Assembly (NCBI GenBank): GCA_963805985.1
Contig: CAWDWG010000009.1
Coordinates: forward strand, 744,001 to 808,000
Direction: 5' to 3'
Length of the DNA: 64,000 nt
Source of the DNA: Bog-257 sp963805985
GTDB lineage: Bacteria; Acidobacteriota; Terriglobia; Terriglobales; Acidobacteriaceae
The translations under genes were made by a program, and so were the position numbers. Within the stretch, counting starts at the first letter, position 1. Each line of letters opens with the position of its first letter. This document shows, piece by piece, positions 9,277 to 18,701 of the stretch. The notes beneath the pieces are model-generated. The model was not told the origin of the DNA and searched no databases. It saw only the letters and a list, made by a program, of their open reading frames with translations.

Positions 9277-10062
9277 TTACCAGGCCTGTCCCAGAGCTTG
9301 GGAAGCAGGGGCCATGAAATAGCGGCTCACTGCCGACGGGCCGATGGAAAACGCACGCGCCACCTGATCGGGCTGGAGCACGTCCGCGGACGGGCCCGCG
9401 ATCCACGACGGCTCCGGTGTGAGCATGATGACCGACGAGAAGTTCTCGGCCACAAGGTTCAGATCGTGAATGGCGGCGAGGATGGTGATGCCGCCGGCAT
9501 TGAGGCAGCGCAGCACGTCGATCAATTCGATCTGGCGGCCGATGTCGAGATGCTGGGTCGGCTCGTCGAGCAGCATGAGCTGTGGTTGCTGCGCCAGGCC
9601 GATAGCGATCTTCACTCGCTGGCGTTCGCCGCCCGACAGCTCCGAGTACACGCGATGGCGCAGGCCGACGATATCGACCGCCTGCATCGCCTGCTCGACT
9701 GCTTCGCGATCCAGATGAGTGCCTGCGCCGAACAACGGCTGATAAGGCACGCGGCCCTGCGCCACGATCTCCTCCACCGGAAAGTTGAACGGGATGTCGA
9801 GCTCCTGCGGAACCAGCGCGACGGCGCGCGGTAGCTCGCGCCGCGACCAGTTCGGTAGCGCTTTGCCCTCGAGCAGGACCTCACCCGAAGCCGGCAGCAG
9901 TAGCCGGGAGGCGAGTTTCAGGAGCGTAGTTTTGCCGACTCCGTTGGGGCCGACCAGGGCGATCATCTCCTGCTTCTGAATTCCGAAGGACATGCGATCG
10001 AGCAGCAGGCGCGGCCCCCGCGAAAACGACACATTGCGAAACTCCAGAACCGGTGAGGTCAT
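9277..10062 (-). CDS. btuD: ABC transporter ATP-binding protein, cobalamin/iron-siderophore type (BtuD-like)
   Basis: A 261-residue ATPase of the FecE/BtuD family. Walker A GPNGVGKTT at ~36-44, Q-loop PQELDI, signature LSGGERQRV, Walker B LMLLDEPT, D-loop QHLDIG and H-switch HDLNLV are all intact. The start at 10062 overlaps the permease stop by ATGA (10059-10062); the frame stays open further upstream, but only inside the permease gene, so that extension is spurious. With the adjacent permease and the btuF-type binding protein it forms a complete importer. Cobalamin is preferred over iron as substrate because of the surrounding cob genes and riboswitches. Confidence 0.9.
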   Translation of the reverse strand: MTSPVLEFRNVSFSRGPRLLLDRMSFGIQKQEMIALVGPNGVGKTTLLKLASRLLLPASGEVLLEGKALPNWSRRELPRAVALVPQELDIPFNFPVEEIVAQGRVPYQPLFGAGTHLDREAVEQAMQAVDIVGLRHRVYSELSGGERQRVKIAIGLAQQPQLMLLDEPTQHLDIGRQIELIDVLRCLNAGGITILAAIHDLNLVAENFSSVIMLTPEPSWIAGPSADVLQPDQVARAFSIGPSAVSRYFMAPASQALGQAW

Positions 10063-11171
10063 TGTCGAGACTCCCGCGAGCGGTGATTCAAGAGATAAAG
10101 AAATGCCGGGCCGCCGAGAAAGGCGGTGAACACGCCCACCGGAATCTCGGTCGGGGCGAAGGCGGTGCGGGCAAAGGTGTCGGCCAGGATGAGAAATATC
10201 GCTCCGCCTAAGGCCGCCGCCGGCAACAGGCGAACATGGTTGGGACCGATGAGAATGCGCAGGAAGTGTGGCACCAGCAGGCCGACAAAGCCGATCAGCC
10301 CGCCGAGCGAAACCGCGGCAGCGGTCAGCAGCGATCCGAGAATCACCGTCGCCATGCGCACGCGGGCAACGCTGATGCCCAGCTGCGCGGCGTACTCTTC
10401 GCCGAGAGCCAGCGTGTTTAGCCGCCCGGCAACCGGCAGCGCCAACAAGATTGAGGCAGCCACCAGCGGAGCCAGCAGACCCAGTTGGCTCCAGGTAGGA
10501 ATACCGAGCTGCCCATGCAGCCACGCCGCCAGCACGCGCAGTCCGGAGTTGGAAGCCTCTTCGTGCAGCTCGAAGACAACGGTTGCGGCGTTGAGCATGG
10601 TTCCGATGGCAAAGCCGGCGAGCAGCAGCGTCTCCATGGCGAAGCGGCCGCCGGCGCGCGCCAGATACCACACCAGGATCATGGTGAGGACCGAACCGCA
10701 AAAGGCAAGCACTGCAGTCGCGCCGAAGCCAGCGAAGGAGAGCGTGGGAATGAGAAAGATTCCGATGGCGCCGCCCAAGGCCGCGCCGCCGGAGGTGCCG
10801 AGGACAAACGGATCGGCCAGCGGATTGCGAAACAGTCCCTGAAACAGCAGGCCCGTGGCCGACAGCGCTGCGCCGACCAGAGCCGCCGCCAACACGCGCG
10901 GCAGGCGCAATCCAAAGATGATTTCGCGCGCGTCGCCGGCTCGCGACGGGTGCAGCAGCGTTGCCACCACCTGCGACAGGGTCAGGTGCACCGCTCCCAC
11001 CGCTGTCGCGCCGAGGATCGACAGCAACAGCGCCGCCAGCAGCACCAGATTCAGGGTCCGGCTAGATAGTTTGCGTTTCAGTTGGGATGCTTCTCCTGTG
11101 GTTGGCCGCACCGGCTTTTCCGCTGCATCATCAGAAATCGTCGGCCGGTCGGGCCAGGCTGTCGCTGCCAT
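10059..11171 (-). CDS. btuC: FecCD/BtuC-family ABC transporter permease
   Basis: A 370-residue integral membrane protein of the FecCD family, about 10 transmembrane helices expected. Family hallmarks are RLPRVLAAALVGAALSATG (coupling region), NPLADPFVLGTSGGAALG and GLVLPHFLR-like GLLVPHFLRILIGPNH. A hydrophilic N-terminal extension of ~40 residues precedes the first helix. The start at 11171 has GAGG upstream. It follows cobC by 53 bases and overlaps the ATPase gene by ATGA. In this regulon it most likely imports cobalamin or cobinamide. Confidence 0.9.
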   Translation of the reverse strand: MAATAWPDRPTISDDAAEKPVRPTTGEASQLKRKLSSRTLNLVLLAALLLSILGATAVGAVHLTLSQVVATLLHPSRAGDAREIIFGLRLPRVLAAALVGAALSATGLLFQGLFRNPLADPFVLGTSGGAALGGAIGIFLIPTLSFAGFGATAVLAFCGSVLTMILVWYLARAGGRFAMETLLLAGFAIGTMLNAATVVFELHEEASNSGLRVLAAWLHGQLGIPTWSQLGLLAPLVAASILLALPVAGRLNTLALGEEYAAQLGISVARVRMATVILGSLLTAAAVSLGGLIGFVGLLVPHFLRILIGPNHVRLLPAAALGGAIFLILADTFARTAFAPTEIPVGVFTAFLGGPAFLYLLNHRSRESRQ

Positions 11172-11224
11172 GTTTACCTCGGTCCCTCAATTCCTGTCAG
11201 GCCACCAGTGGTCATAGGCGTGTT

Positions 11225-11902
11225 TCACAAAGTCAACTCCCGATCGTCTTCGCTACAGCCGTTTATGCCGACGGCTTCGCCAAGAGCCGGGCCGGCGACG
11301 GGCAAGGCCCAGCGCCCGCTCTCGCGCCATACCTCCCAGCAGGAGGTGTAATCGCACTGCGTCAAGTCCAAAGTGATGTGTTCCACCTGCGCCAGACTGC
11401 CCAAGAAGGTGCGAATCACGCCGGCGTGGGTCACTACCGCGGCGCAGCCGCCCTCGGACTGTCCGGCTATGGCTGTCATGGCGTACTGCACACGCTGAAA
11501 AAAATCTTCAAAATACTCGCCCCCGGGAGCTGGGACGGACGGGTGGGAATCCAGCCAGCGCTGCGCATATTCCGGATCGCGCGCCAAGATCTGATCCCAA
11601 TCCAGTCCCTCCCAGCTCCCGAAGGCGAGCTCATGGAGAAATTCGACATACTCGACCGGCAGCTGCCGGCCGTCAGCGATGGACTCCGCCGTCTGCCGGG
11701 CACGCTGCAGAGGACTACTGAAGATGTGAGTGAGCGGATAAGCCTGCAACTTCTGATTCAAAGCTGGGAGCTGCGTCAACCCGCGAGTGCTCAAGGCAGG
11801 ATCGCTGATGCCGCAGAAGCGCCCGGCCATGTCGGTGTGGGCGTGCCGTATCAGAATCAGCGTGCTGCGCGCGCGAGCTGGATTCGCAGGCAATCGGCTC
11901 AT
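11225..11902 (-). CDS. cobC: Alpha-ribazole phosphatase (histidine phosphatase family)
   Basis: A 225-residue phosphoglycerate-mutase-like enzyme that removes phosphate from alpha-ribazole-5'-phosphate or adenosylcobalamin-5'-phosphate in the last steps of nucleotide loop assembly. It carries the catalytic LIRHAHTD motif near residue 17, SSPLQRARQTAE, the acid-base glutamate region ELAFGSWEG, and the second histidine in VVTHAGVIR. The start at 11902 overlaps cobS by ATGA (11899-11902); the frame is open further upstream but only inside cobS. Specific function rests on placement directly after cobT and cobS. Confidence 0.88.
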   Translation of the reverse strand: MSRLPANPARARSTLILIRHAHTDMAGRFCGISDPALSTRGLTQLPALNQKLQAYPLTHIFSSPLQRARQTAESIADGRQLPVEYVEFLHELAFGSWEGLDWDQILARDPEYAQRWLDSHPSVPAPGGEYFEDFFQRVQYAMTAIAGQSEGGCAAVVTHAGVIRTFLGSLAQVEHITLDLTQCDYTSCWEVWRESGRWALPVAGPALGEAVGINGCSEDDRELTL

Positions 11903-12636
11903 CGCCACACTCCACAAACGTAAACCGCGATCTCGGCCAGCTGATTGGTTGCTCCAAAGCAGTCGCCGGTGATGCCGCCAATCCGCGAGCGGTAGTAAAG
12001 GCCGCTGAGCAACGTAATCAGGCTCACGGCTACGATCGGCGCCACCGCTTGCCATCGCAAGGCCCAGCCGGCAATTCCGAAGGCGAGCAGGGTGCCGATC
12101 AGCATGGAACTCGGCGGAATTTTGTGCGCCAGCCTCGCGCCCAGGCCGTCGCTGCGCGCCGAACCCATAAATGTTCCCAGCGGCAAGGTCGTCCAGCGGC
12201 ACAGCACATGCGCGGCCAGCAGGTACCATGGCAACCGCGCTCCCGGCATGACCGCCAGCAGTCCCCAGCGCGCACCGATCGACAAGACAATCGCCAGCGT
12301 ACCGAAGCTGCCGATACGGCTGTCGTGCATGATGTCGAGCATGCGCTCGCGCGTCCAACCACCGCCAAAGGCGTCAACCGAATCTGCGAGTCCGTCTTCG
12401 TGAAAGCCGCCGGTAATGGCGACCAGATAAATCACGATCGCCAATGCGGTCAGCATGGCAGGCAAATGCGAGCGCAATAACCGCTCGACCACGATGGCTC
12501 CCAGCGCGACCAGTGCGCCGACGATCGGATAGAACTTTGCCCCGCTCAGCACCAGCTCCGGCTCATAGCGAAACGCGGGCACGGGAATACGCGTCATGAA
12601 CTGCAAGGCCGCCGCGAATTCGCGCAGGAGTTTCAC
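11899..12636 (-). CDS. cobS: Adenosylcobinamide-GDP ribazoletransferase (cobalamin synthase)
   Basis: A 245-residue multi-pass membrane enzyme that joins adenosylcobinamide-GDP to alpha-ribazole(-phosphate). It starts with the family pattern LQFMTRIPVPAF and contains GGFHEDGLADSVDAFGGGWTRERMLDIMHDSRIGSFG, here cited in part: the HEDGLAD acidic metal site and the DSRIGSFG loop are intact. The near C-terminal GGITGDCFGATNQLAE is also typical. It overlaps cobT (stop 12633) and cobC by ATGA junctions. Confidence 0.95.
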   Translation of the reverse strand: MKLLREFAAALQFMTRIPVPAFRYEPELVLSGAKFYPIVGALVALGAIVVERLLRSHLPAMLTALAIVIYLVAITGGFHEDGLADSVDAFGGGWTRERMLDIMHDSRIGSFGTLAIVLSIGARWGLLAVMPGARLPWYLLAAHVLCRWTTLPLGTFMGSARSDGLGARLAHKIPPSSMLIGTLLAFGIAGWALRWQAVAPIVAVSLITLLSGLYYRSRIGGITGDCFGATNQLAEIAVYVCGVWR

Positions 12637-13751
12637 GCTGGGCTCGCCTCGCTGACGCTGGCGGAGCCGAACGTCGCCATCTCGTTGTAAATCCGTACCG
12701 CCGACTCGATCAGCGGAAAGGTCAGCACAGCACCGGTGCCTTCGCCGAGCCGCATGTCGAGCTGCAACACCGGCTTCACGCCCATGGCTTCCAACAGCAC
12801 GCGATGGCCGGGCTCTTGCGAGAGGTGGCCGGCGATGATGCCGAAACGCGCGTTGGGAGCCAGCGCGCGGGCCACGGCCGCGCCGGCGCTGCAGATGAAG
12901 CCGTCAATGACAACCGCGATGCGCCGCGCTGCCGCACCCAGGACCGCTCCCGTAATGGCTGCGATTTCGTAGCCGCCAACACAGCGCAGAGTCTCCAGCG
13001 GATCAGGCCGGCTGGCGGTGAAATCTCCGAAGTGCAGGCGCAGCGCCTGGTCGATGATTTCGGCCTTGCGGGCGCAACGCGCCTGATCCAGTCCGGTCCC
13101 TTTTCCGGTCAGCTGTAATACCGGCTTGCCGGTTAGCGCCGCGGTGATGGCAGTGGCGGCGCTGGTATTGCCGATGCCCATCTCGCCCAGCGCGATGAGC
13201 GTTCGTCCCTCGTCCGAGGCTTCTCTCGCCAAGTCGATTCCCACCTCGAGAGCCTGGTTCAGCTCGGCGTTGGTCATGGCTGCTTCGCGGGCGAAATTTC
13301 TGGTGCCGCGGCGAACTTTGCGATGCCTCAGGCCGGCCGCATTTTGAAAGTCGAAATCGACTCCCACGTCGACTACCACAATGTCGGAGCCGGTCTGGCG
13401 GGCGAGAACATTGATGGCCGCGCCGCCGTTCAGGAAGTTGAGCACCATCTGCGGTGTGACCTCGCGCGGATAGGCGCTGACCCCCTCGTCGGTGATGCCG
13501 TGATCGCCGGCGAAGACATACACCGCCTTGCCGGAGATCTTTGGGATTTCTTCTTCGCGCCAGGCGACGTACTGCGCCGCTACCGCTTCGATCTGGCCAA
13601 GGCTGCCCAGCGGCTTGGTCAGCGAATCCAGATGCTGCTGCGCCGCGCGCTGATAGCGCTCGTCGATGCCGCGGACGGCGGCGATGGTTTCCGCGACCTG
13701 TGGACTCGGCTTGGCTGTCTCACAGCCAGCGGTTTTCAATTCAGCTTCCAC
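12633..13751 (-). CDS. cobT: Nicotinate-nucleotide--dimethylbenzimidazole phosphoribosyltransferase
   Basis: A 372-residue enzyme that makes alpha-ribazole-5'-phosphate from nicotinate mononucleotide and a lower-ligand base. Visible signatures are KPLGSLGQIE, FAGDHGITDEGVSAYP, FLNGGAAINVLARQ, GEMGIGNTS and the catalytic-glutamate region GHLSQEPGHR. A ~25-residue N-terminal extension precedes the family core. Its start lies 16 bases inside the end of the upstream TonB receptor gene and its stop overlaps cobS, so it belongs to the btuB transcript. Confidence 0.95.
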   Translation of the reverse strand: MEAELKTAGCETAKPSPQVAETIAAVRGIDERYQRAAQQHLDSLTKPLGSLGQIEAVAAQYVAWREEEIPKISGKAVYVFAGDHGITDEGVSAYPREVTPQMVLNFLNGGAAINVLARQTGSDIVVVDVGVDFDFQNAAGLRHRKVRRGTRNFAREAAMTNAELNQALEVGIDLAREASDEGRTLIALGEMGIGNTSAATAITAALTGKPVLQLTGKGTGLDQARCARKAEIIDQALRLHFGDFTASRPDPLETLRCVGGYEIAAITGAVLGAAARRIAVVIDGFICSAGAAVARALAPNARFGIIAGHLSQEPGHRVLLEAMGVKPVLQLDMRLGEGTGAVLTFPLIESAVRIYNEMATFGSASVSEASPA

Positions 13752-16234
13752 GACTCTCCTCCGAAGGTGAATTTCATTCCGCCGCGAATGGTGAACGGCA
13801 GCGCCGGATATCCGTAAACTTCCTGATACTTCTGGTTCAGGACGTTTTGCAGCGAGGTGTAGGCGGCCATGTGCTTGTTGATCTGGTAGCTGCCGTAGAG
13901 GTCGATTTTCTGATAGCCAGGATCGAGATTGCGGTTAGGCAGCAGCAGCGTGTTCCCGAATTCCGTGTCGCTCAGGAAGGTGCTGTCGTCGCGGCGTGAG
14001 ACGAAGGTACCCATGGCAGAGACAAACCAGCGGCGGGCGTTCCAGTCGACTCCGGCATAGCCGGTGTTGGGCGCGATGCGGAAGGGCCGCGCGCCCACCA
14101 GCGGCGAATAGGCGCCGATGAGAACGGTGGGGAACAGGGGATTGATCGCCGGCATGAGCGCGCTGCTGGAAAACGACTGCTGCACTACCGCGTCGGTATA
14201 GGTCCAGCCGCCGCGCAGTTTCACGGCGTGATTCACGCGATAGGTGAAGCCCACTTCGGCGCCCTGGGCGCGATAGTTCAGCGTATTGACCGCGGCTCCG
14301 AAGTAACTCAAAGCCTGGGCTACTTCCTGCGGCACCCCAATTTCCGCCAGAGCGCTGCCGTCGATGTATTCCGCCTGGTTGGTGAACTCGTTGTGAAACA
14401 GAATGGCCGAGAGCGTGGCCTGGCCGCCGAATAACTCCTGCTGCACGCCGCCATCATAGGTTCGCGAATCTTCCGCCACGAAGGGCTGAATATGGTACTG
14501 CTGGATCAGCTGCGGACCATTGGGAACCAGCGATGTGTTGCTCAGCAATCCATAGAGCGAGTTGTTCTGGTAATAGATGCTGGGCTCTTTCACGCCCTTG
14601 GCAAAGTTGAACGTCAGCCGCGTGCCGCTGAAGACCTTGCTGCTGCCGGGACGTACCAGGTAATAGGCCAACGAGGCCCGCGGCGTCCCAGCCACGCCGT
14701 AAACCGCGTTGTTCTCGATGCCTCCGCCCAGGGTGTAGAACAGCCGGTTCCACAATCCGCCCTGAATTTCCATCAGGTAACTGAAGTTGTTGCGATCGGT
14801 AGACTCGATGCCTTCGAAGGGGTTGTAGGTAAATCCGGTTTCGTTGCTGTAACGGAATCCGAACAGCGCCGTGATCTTCTCGTTGAAGCGATAGTCGGTT
14901 TGCGCGTAGACCGTATTGGTGTTGGTGAGGTACGACGACAGCTCGGGATAATCGCCGGCGTACTGATAGATGGCTTGTCCGGGAAGCGGCAGAGTCGGGT
15001 CAATGGCCGCGATAGCCGCGGGGGTGATGACATAACCGTTGGCGCCGCGCTGCGTAAGCGGTAATCCCAGATAGTACGAGGGATATCCCAGGCCATAAGG
15101 ATCGTAGGGAACGCCGGTCGGCGACCAATCGTTATATTGCTGCCGCATGCGCAGGCCGCCGTATTGCAGGAGGGTGTGCCAGCGATCGTTGAAGCCGCGA
15201 TGCTGCAGCGTTGCGCCGAAGTTGGTATCGCCCTCGTCGGTCGAGGCGTCATCGGGAATGCCATAGGCGTCGATCGCATTGGCAGTGTTGAACCCTGCGC
15301 TCAGGCGCCGCGCGGTCACGCGCAACGTTGTGTTGGGATCGATCTGGAAACCAAGATTGGCGAGAAAAACATTGCGATGATACTGGCTGTCGGGAACATC
15401 GTTCTGCGTTCCATAGCCCGAGAAGCCGCCGAAGTAGTCGAGGCGCTTCCAGTAGCCGCTCACGCTTCCGTCTTCGTGATAAGTGCCGAAGGTTCCACCA
15501 TCGGCGCCGAAGGTGAACAGTGGCAAAGGTGTGTCGCCACGCGCCGTGGTAATGCTGACCACGCTGGCCAGCGCGTCCGATCCATACAGGGCACTGTTGG
15601 GGCCGCGCTGAAATTCCACGCGCTCAAATCCATCGGCCTGCAAGTACGAGAAGTCGACGTTTCCGCCGATATCGTTGATGGGAATGCCATCGAGCAGGAC
15701 TTTGTTGGCGTCGCTGGGTCCGCCGCGGACGTAAAGCGCCGACAGCCCTCCCATCTGTCCCGTCTGCACGACCTGGCCGCCGGTTTCATCGCGCAGCGCC
15801 TGGCCCAGGTCCACCCGCGTGGACAGCGTGGTGCTGTCGATGACGCTGATGGTCGTTCCCATCTGCGCCTCGGGTGTCGCGATGCCGGTGGCCGTCACTA
15901 CGATGTTCTGGGCCACGACGGAAGGCGATAGCGTCAGGCTGATATCGACATTGTGGCCGGGTTGGGCATAAATCTCTTCGCTGCTGGAAGTGGCGAAGGT
16001 TTTGGCTTCGACGCGGATCGTGTAGCGGCCGGCATGATCGATCTTGAAGGTGAACTTGCCGACAGCGTCGCTGGTGGTTGTGGCAATGTCCTTGCCATTT
16101 TGGACCAGAGCCACTGTGGCTTTGGGAATGACGGCACCCAGCGAGTCGCTGACGGTACCGGTAATGGCTGGCTCATCCGGCCACGCCGGAATCGACAGGG
16201 CGAGCAAAAAAACAGCCGTAAGCATTTTGCGCAT
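13736..16234 (-). CDS. btuB: TonB-dependent vitamin B12 receptor (BtuB-like)
   Basis: An 832-residue outer-membrane receptor, first gene behind a cobalamin riboswitch. It has a signal peptide (MRKMLTAVFLLALSIPAWPD), a carboxypeptidase-regulatory-like domain at ~22-105, a TonB box-like NIVVTATG, a plug domain at ~125-240 with YVRGGPSDANKVLLDGIPI and RGPNSALYGSDA, then a 22-strand-type barrel ending KFTFGGESWKLN. Many gene-family TonB receptors in this phylum are not B12 receptors, but riboswitch control and cob neighbours make corrinoid import the best call. Confidence 0.88.
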   Translation of the reverse strand: MRKMLTAVFLLALSIPAWPDEPAITGTVSDSLGAVIPKATVALVQNGKDIATTTSDAVGKFTFKIDHAGRYTIRVEAKTFATSSSEEIYAQPGHNVDISLTLSPSVVAQNIVVTATGIATPEAQMGTTISVIDSTTLSTRVDLGQALRDETGGQVVQTGQMGGLSALYVRGGPSDANKVLLDGIPINDIGGNVDFSYLQADGFERVEFQRGPNSALYGSDALASVVSITTARGDTPLPLFTFGADGGTFGTYHEDGSVSGYWKRLDYFGGFSGYGTQNDVPDSQYHRNVFLANLGFQIDPNTTLRVTARRLSAGFNTANAIDAYGIPDDASTDEGDTNFGATLQHRGFNDRWHTLLQYGGLRMRQQYNDWSPTGVPYDPYGLGYPSYYLGLPLTQRGANGYVITPAAIAAIDPTLPLPGQAIYQYAGDYPELSSYLTNTNTVYAQTDYRFNEKITALFGFRYSNETGFTYNPFEGIESTDRNNFSYLMEIQGGLWNRLFYTLGGGIENNAVYGVAGTPRASLAYYLVRPGSSKVFSGTRLTFNFAKGVKEPSIYYQNNSLYGLLSNTSLVPNGPQLIQQYHIQPFVAEDSRTYDGGVQQELFGGQATLSAILFHNEFTNQAEYIDGSALAEIGVPQEVAQALSYFGAAVNTLNYRAQGAEVGFTYRVNHAVKLRGGWTYTDAVVQQSFSSSALMPAINPLFPTVLIGAYSPLVGARPFRIAPNTGYAGVDWNARRWFVSAMGTFVSRRDDSTFLSDTEFGNTLLLPNRNLDPGYQKIDLYGSYQINKHMAAYTSLQNVLNQKYQEVYGYPALPFTIRGGMKFTFGGESWKLN

Positions 16235-16265
16235 AAACTCCCCCTCGGAAGTCTGGTGTGTTGTT

Positions 16266-16404
16266 CACGGAACCGGTCTCCTGACTCAGGACTCGGCGGC
16301 CACCTTCCCGCTGGGCGCAGTGGTTTTCGGCCGTCGATAATTCGTCCATAACAGTTGCGGGGCAGTGGCGGAATTTCACCGCGCTTCCCGAACATCCCGT
16401 GATG
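16266..16404 (-). ncRNA. Cobalamin riboswitch 1 (upstream of btuB)
   Basis: Read on the minus strand, the segment between btuF and btuB shows the AdoCbl-riboswitch core: a GGGAA...GGTGAAATTCC block, GCCACTGCCCCGCAACTG, the B12-box pair GCCACTGCGC...AGCGGGAAGGTGGC at 16299-16322, and AGTCAGGAGACCGG. It begins just after the btuF stop and ends about 30 bases before the btuB start, so it can control btuB and everything downstream separately from cobU-cbiA-btuF. Confidence 0.93.
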
Positions 16405-16427
16405 TGGTTGTGGTTTGCCATACGGTC

Positions 16428-17303
16428 TCAGCGAGACTGCAAAGCGTGAAGCTGCTGTGCCAAATCCTCCAGCCCGTCAAAGGCGACCGGAGCTGGAAGC
16501 TGGATGCGATCGTCGAGGACAATGACCCGCCCGCGCTGCACCGCTTCCAGCGATTGCCAACCTGCACTTCGTTGCATGTCCTTCAAACTCACCGGGCCAT
16601 CCTTCATCAGCAGGATGTAATCCGGTTTGCGCGGCAGGATGGCCTCGACGTTCATCTGCAGCCAGTCCTGCTTGAGGTCGTCGGTCACCGAGCGCGCTCC
16701 GGCGGCGGTGATCATCTGCGTGATAAACGCGTTCCTGCCGGCGGTGATCAGCGGATCGATCGAGAGCACCAGCACTACCGAAGGGCGGGGCTTGCCTTCC
16801 GCTTGCGCACGGACTTTGGCTTCGCGGGCGCGGAGTTGGGCGATGAGGTCGGACGCTTCCCGTTCGCGGCCCATGACCCGTCCCACGCTCTCGACGCTGC
16901 GATAAATGTTGGCTATATCGCCGGTGCTGAACAAGAAAACCGGGATGCCCAGCCGCTCCAGCCCCGCAATCGTCTCCGCACCGTTGAATTCCGGCAGCGC
17001 CAGCACCAGGTCGGGATGCAACGCGATGATGTGTTCCAGCGACGGATTCACCACTTTGCCTACGCTGGGTTTCTCGCGCGCGGCCTGCGCCGGATACACG
17101 GTGTAATCGGTGATGCCAACCAGATCGCTTTGCCCGCCGAGGGCGTAAATCGTGTTCGTGATACTGGGTGCGAGTGAGATGACCCGGTGTGCATGATCGG
17201 GTACGGCCACGCTGCGACCGGTTTCGTCGCGCTCCATGTGTACTGCCCATGCCGAGCAGGAGAGCAGCAGCAACAGTGGCAGGCAGCGGCGGAAGTTTTT
17301 CAT
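16428..17303 (-). CDS. btuF: Periplasmic corrinoid-binding protein (BtuF-like)
   Basis: A 291-residue class III periplasmic binding protein with signal peptide MKNFRRCLPLLLLLSCSAWA (cleavage near residue 20). It matches the BtuF/HemV pattern: RVISLAPSITNTIYALGG, DYTVYPAQA, KVVNPSLEHIIALHPDLVLA and a long linking helix at ~160-185. The start at 17303 overlaps the cbiA stop (17300) by ATGA; an alternative open frame extends far upstream but only inside cbiA. It should deliver cobalamin or cobinamide to the BtuCD-type permease encoded 5 kb downstream in the regulon. Confidence 0.9.
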   Translation of the reverse strand: MKNFRRCLPLLLLLSCSAWAVHMERDETGRSVAVPDHAHRVISLAPSITNTIYALGGQSDLVGITDYTVYPAQAAREKPSVGKVVNPSLEHIIALHPDLVLALPEFNGAETIAGLERLGIPVFLFSTGDIANIYRSVESVGRVMGREREASDLIAQLRAREAKVRAQAEGKPRPSVVLVLSIDPLITAGRNAFITQMITAAGARSVTDDLKQDWLQMNVEAILPRKPDYILLMKDGPVSLKDMQRSAGWQSLEAVQRGRVIVLDDRIQLPAPVAFDGLEDLAQQLHALQSR

Positions 17304-18701
17304 TGCGCCACCGCCCTGACTTCGCGACAGTGCTGCACAAAATGCGAGGCGGCTTCCGGATTGGCCGCGAAGCTCAAATGAATGTAGCTGGCCAGAACAT
17401 TGTCGAAACTGTAGCCTTCGTTGTTTTCCGTGCCGGTCAGCAGCTGGCGCGTGCGGTATAGGTGCTCCAGCTTGCCGCTCTGGGCGACGCGCGAGTAGTG
17501 AAAGCTGTGACCGCGCAGCCGGGTTCCTGCTTTGCCGATCAGGCAATCGTCCAGCAGTTCGACCTCGGTATAGCCAAAGCCGTCCAGGCGCGTGAGCATC
17601 TCGACTGAAAGCGGCAGAATCGATGCCATGCGATGGCCGCGCTTGTCCAGCGTGACCAACTCTGACGCCAGATACATCAGTCCACCGCACTCGGCATATA
17701 TCGGATGACCGTCGGTGGCGAATTCGCGCAGCGAGGCGAGAAAGGGGTGATTCGCGGCGAGCTCTTCGGCGAATACTTCCGGATATCCGCCGCCGAGATA
17801 GAGGCCGTCGAGCTGCGTGGGAAGGGCATGGTCCGACAGCGGACTGATATCGATCAGTTCTGCGCCGGCGGCGCACAGGGCATCGAGCGACGACTGGTAA
17901 TAGAACGAAAACGCCCGATCGCGGGCCACTCCAATTCGCACTCGATCGTCCTGGCGCGAGGGCGAAGTTGTTTTGCCCGGCCAGTCTCTCCCGGCTTCCG
18001 TGCGCGACGTCTGCGCGCCGCGAATCTCACAGTTGCGCAGCAGGGAATCGAGATCGATATTCTTCGCGGCAGCGTCGGCCAGCGCCTGGACTTGCTCGAC
18101 GCTCCAGGTCTCTTCACCGGCGGTCACTAATCCCAAATGCCGCTCCGCCAGCGAAGCGTCTGGCAATTTCGGAAACGCGCCGAGCACCGGCACATCGACC
18201 TGCGCGATCGCCTGACGCAGCAGCTTCAAGTGCGCCGCCCCGGCAACGCCGTTCAGAATCACGCCCAGGATTCGCAGCTGGGAATCGAAATCGCGAAATC
18301 CCTTCACCACGGCTGCGACACTGCGCGCCGCATTCGAGGCATCCACCACCAGCACTACCGGCAGGCCCAGTAGCTTGGCGATCTCCGCCGTGCTGCCCTC
18401 GTCCGACGAGGCGCTGGCGCCGTCGAACAGCCCCATCATGCCCTCAACCACGGCGACATCGGCATCGTCTGCGGCGGCGAAGAAGATGGAGCAGTTGGTT
18501 TCGGCAGGCATCATCCAGGTGTCGAGATTGTAGGAAGGCCGTCCTGCGATAGCGACGTGGTGAGCGGGATCGATGTAGTCGGGGCCGCACTTGAACGGTT
18601 GCGACCGCCAGACCGCGCGCGCGCAGCGCCGCTAAAAGCGCCGCGGTAATCGTTGTCTTGCCGACGCCGCTGGCCGTTCCGGCAACCACGAAGCCTTTCA
18701 T
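17300..18701 (-). CDS. cbiA: Cobyrinate a,c-diamide synthase (frameshifted by an 8-base deletion)
   Basis: ATP- and glutamine-dependent amidation of cobyrinate side chains a and c. The N-terminus starts at 18701 with MKGFVVAGTASGVGKTT (dethiobiotin-synthetase-like ATPase); the rest, from about WMMPAETNCSIFF to the GATase domain with YAECGGLMYL, is in another frame. The break is at 18591-18598. The family expects VQPFKCGPDYIDP, which would need CCGTTCAA twice in tandem; only one copy is present, shifting the frame. Restoring the second copy rejoins both parts perfectly. It is either a slippage mutation (pseudogene) or an assembly collapse. It overlaps cobU and btuF by ATGA. Confidence 0.9.

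Noticed and set aside
9277..10701. 474-codon frame that would fuse the ABC ATPase to an upstream region
   Set aside because: The extra N-terminal part is the permease gene read in the wrong frame; the true ATPase starts at 10062 with an ATGA overlap.
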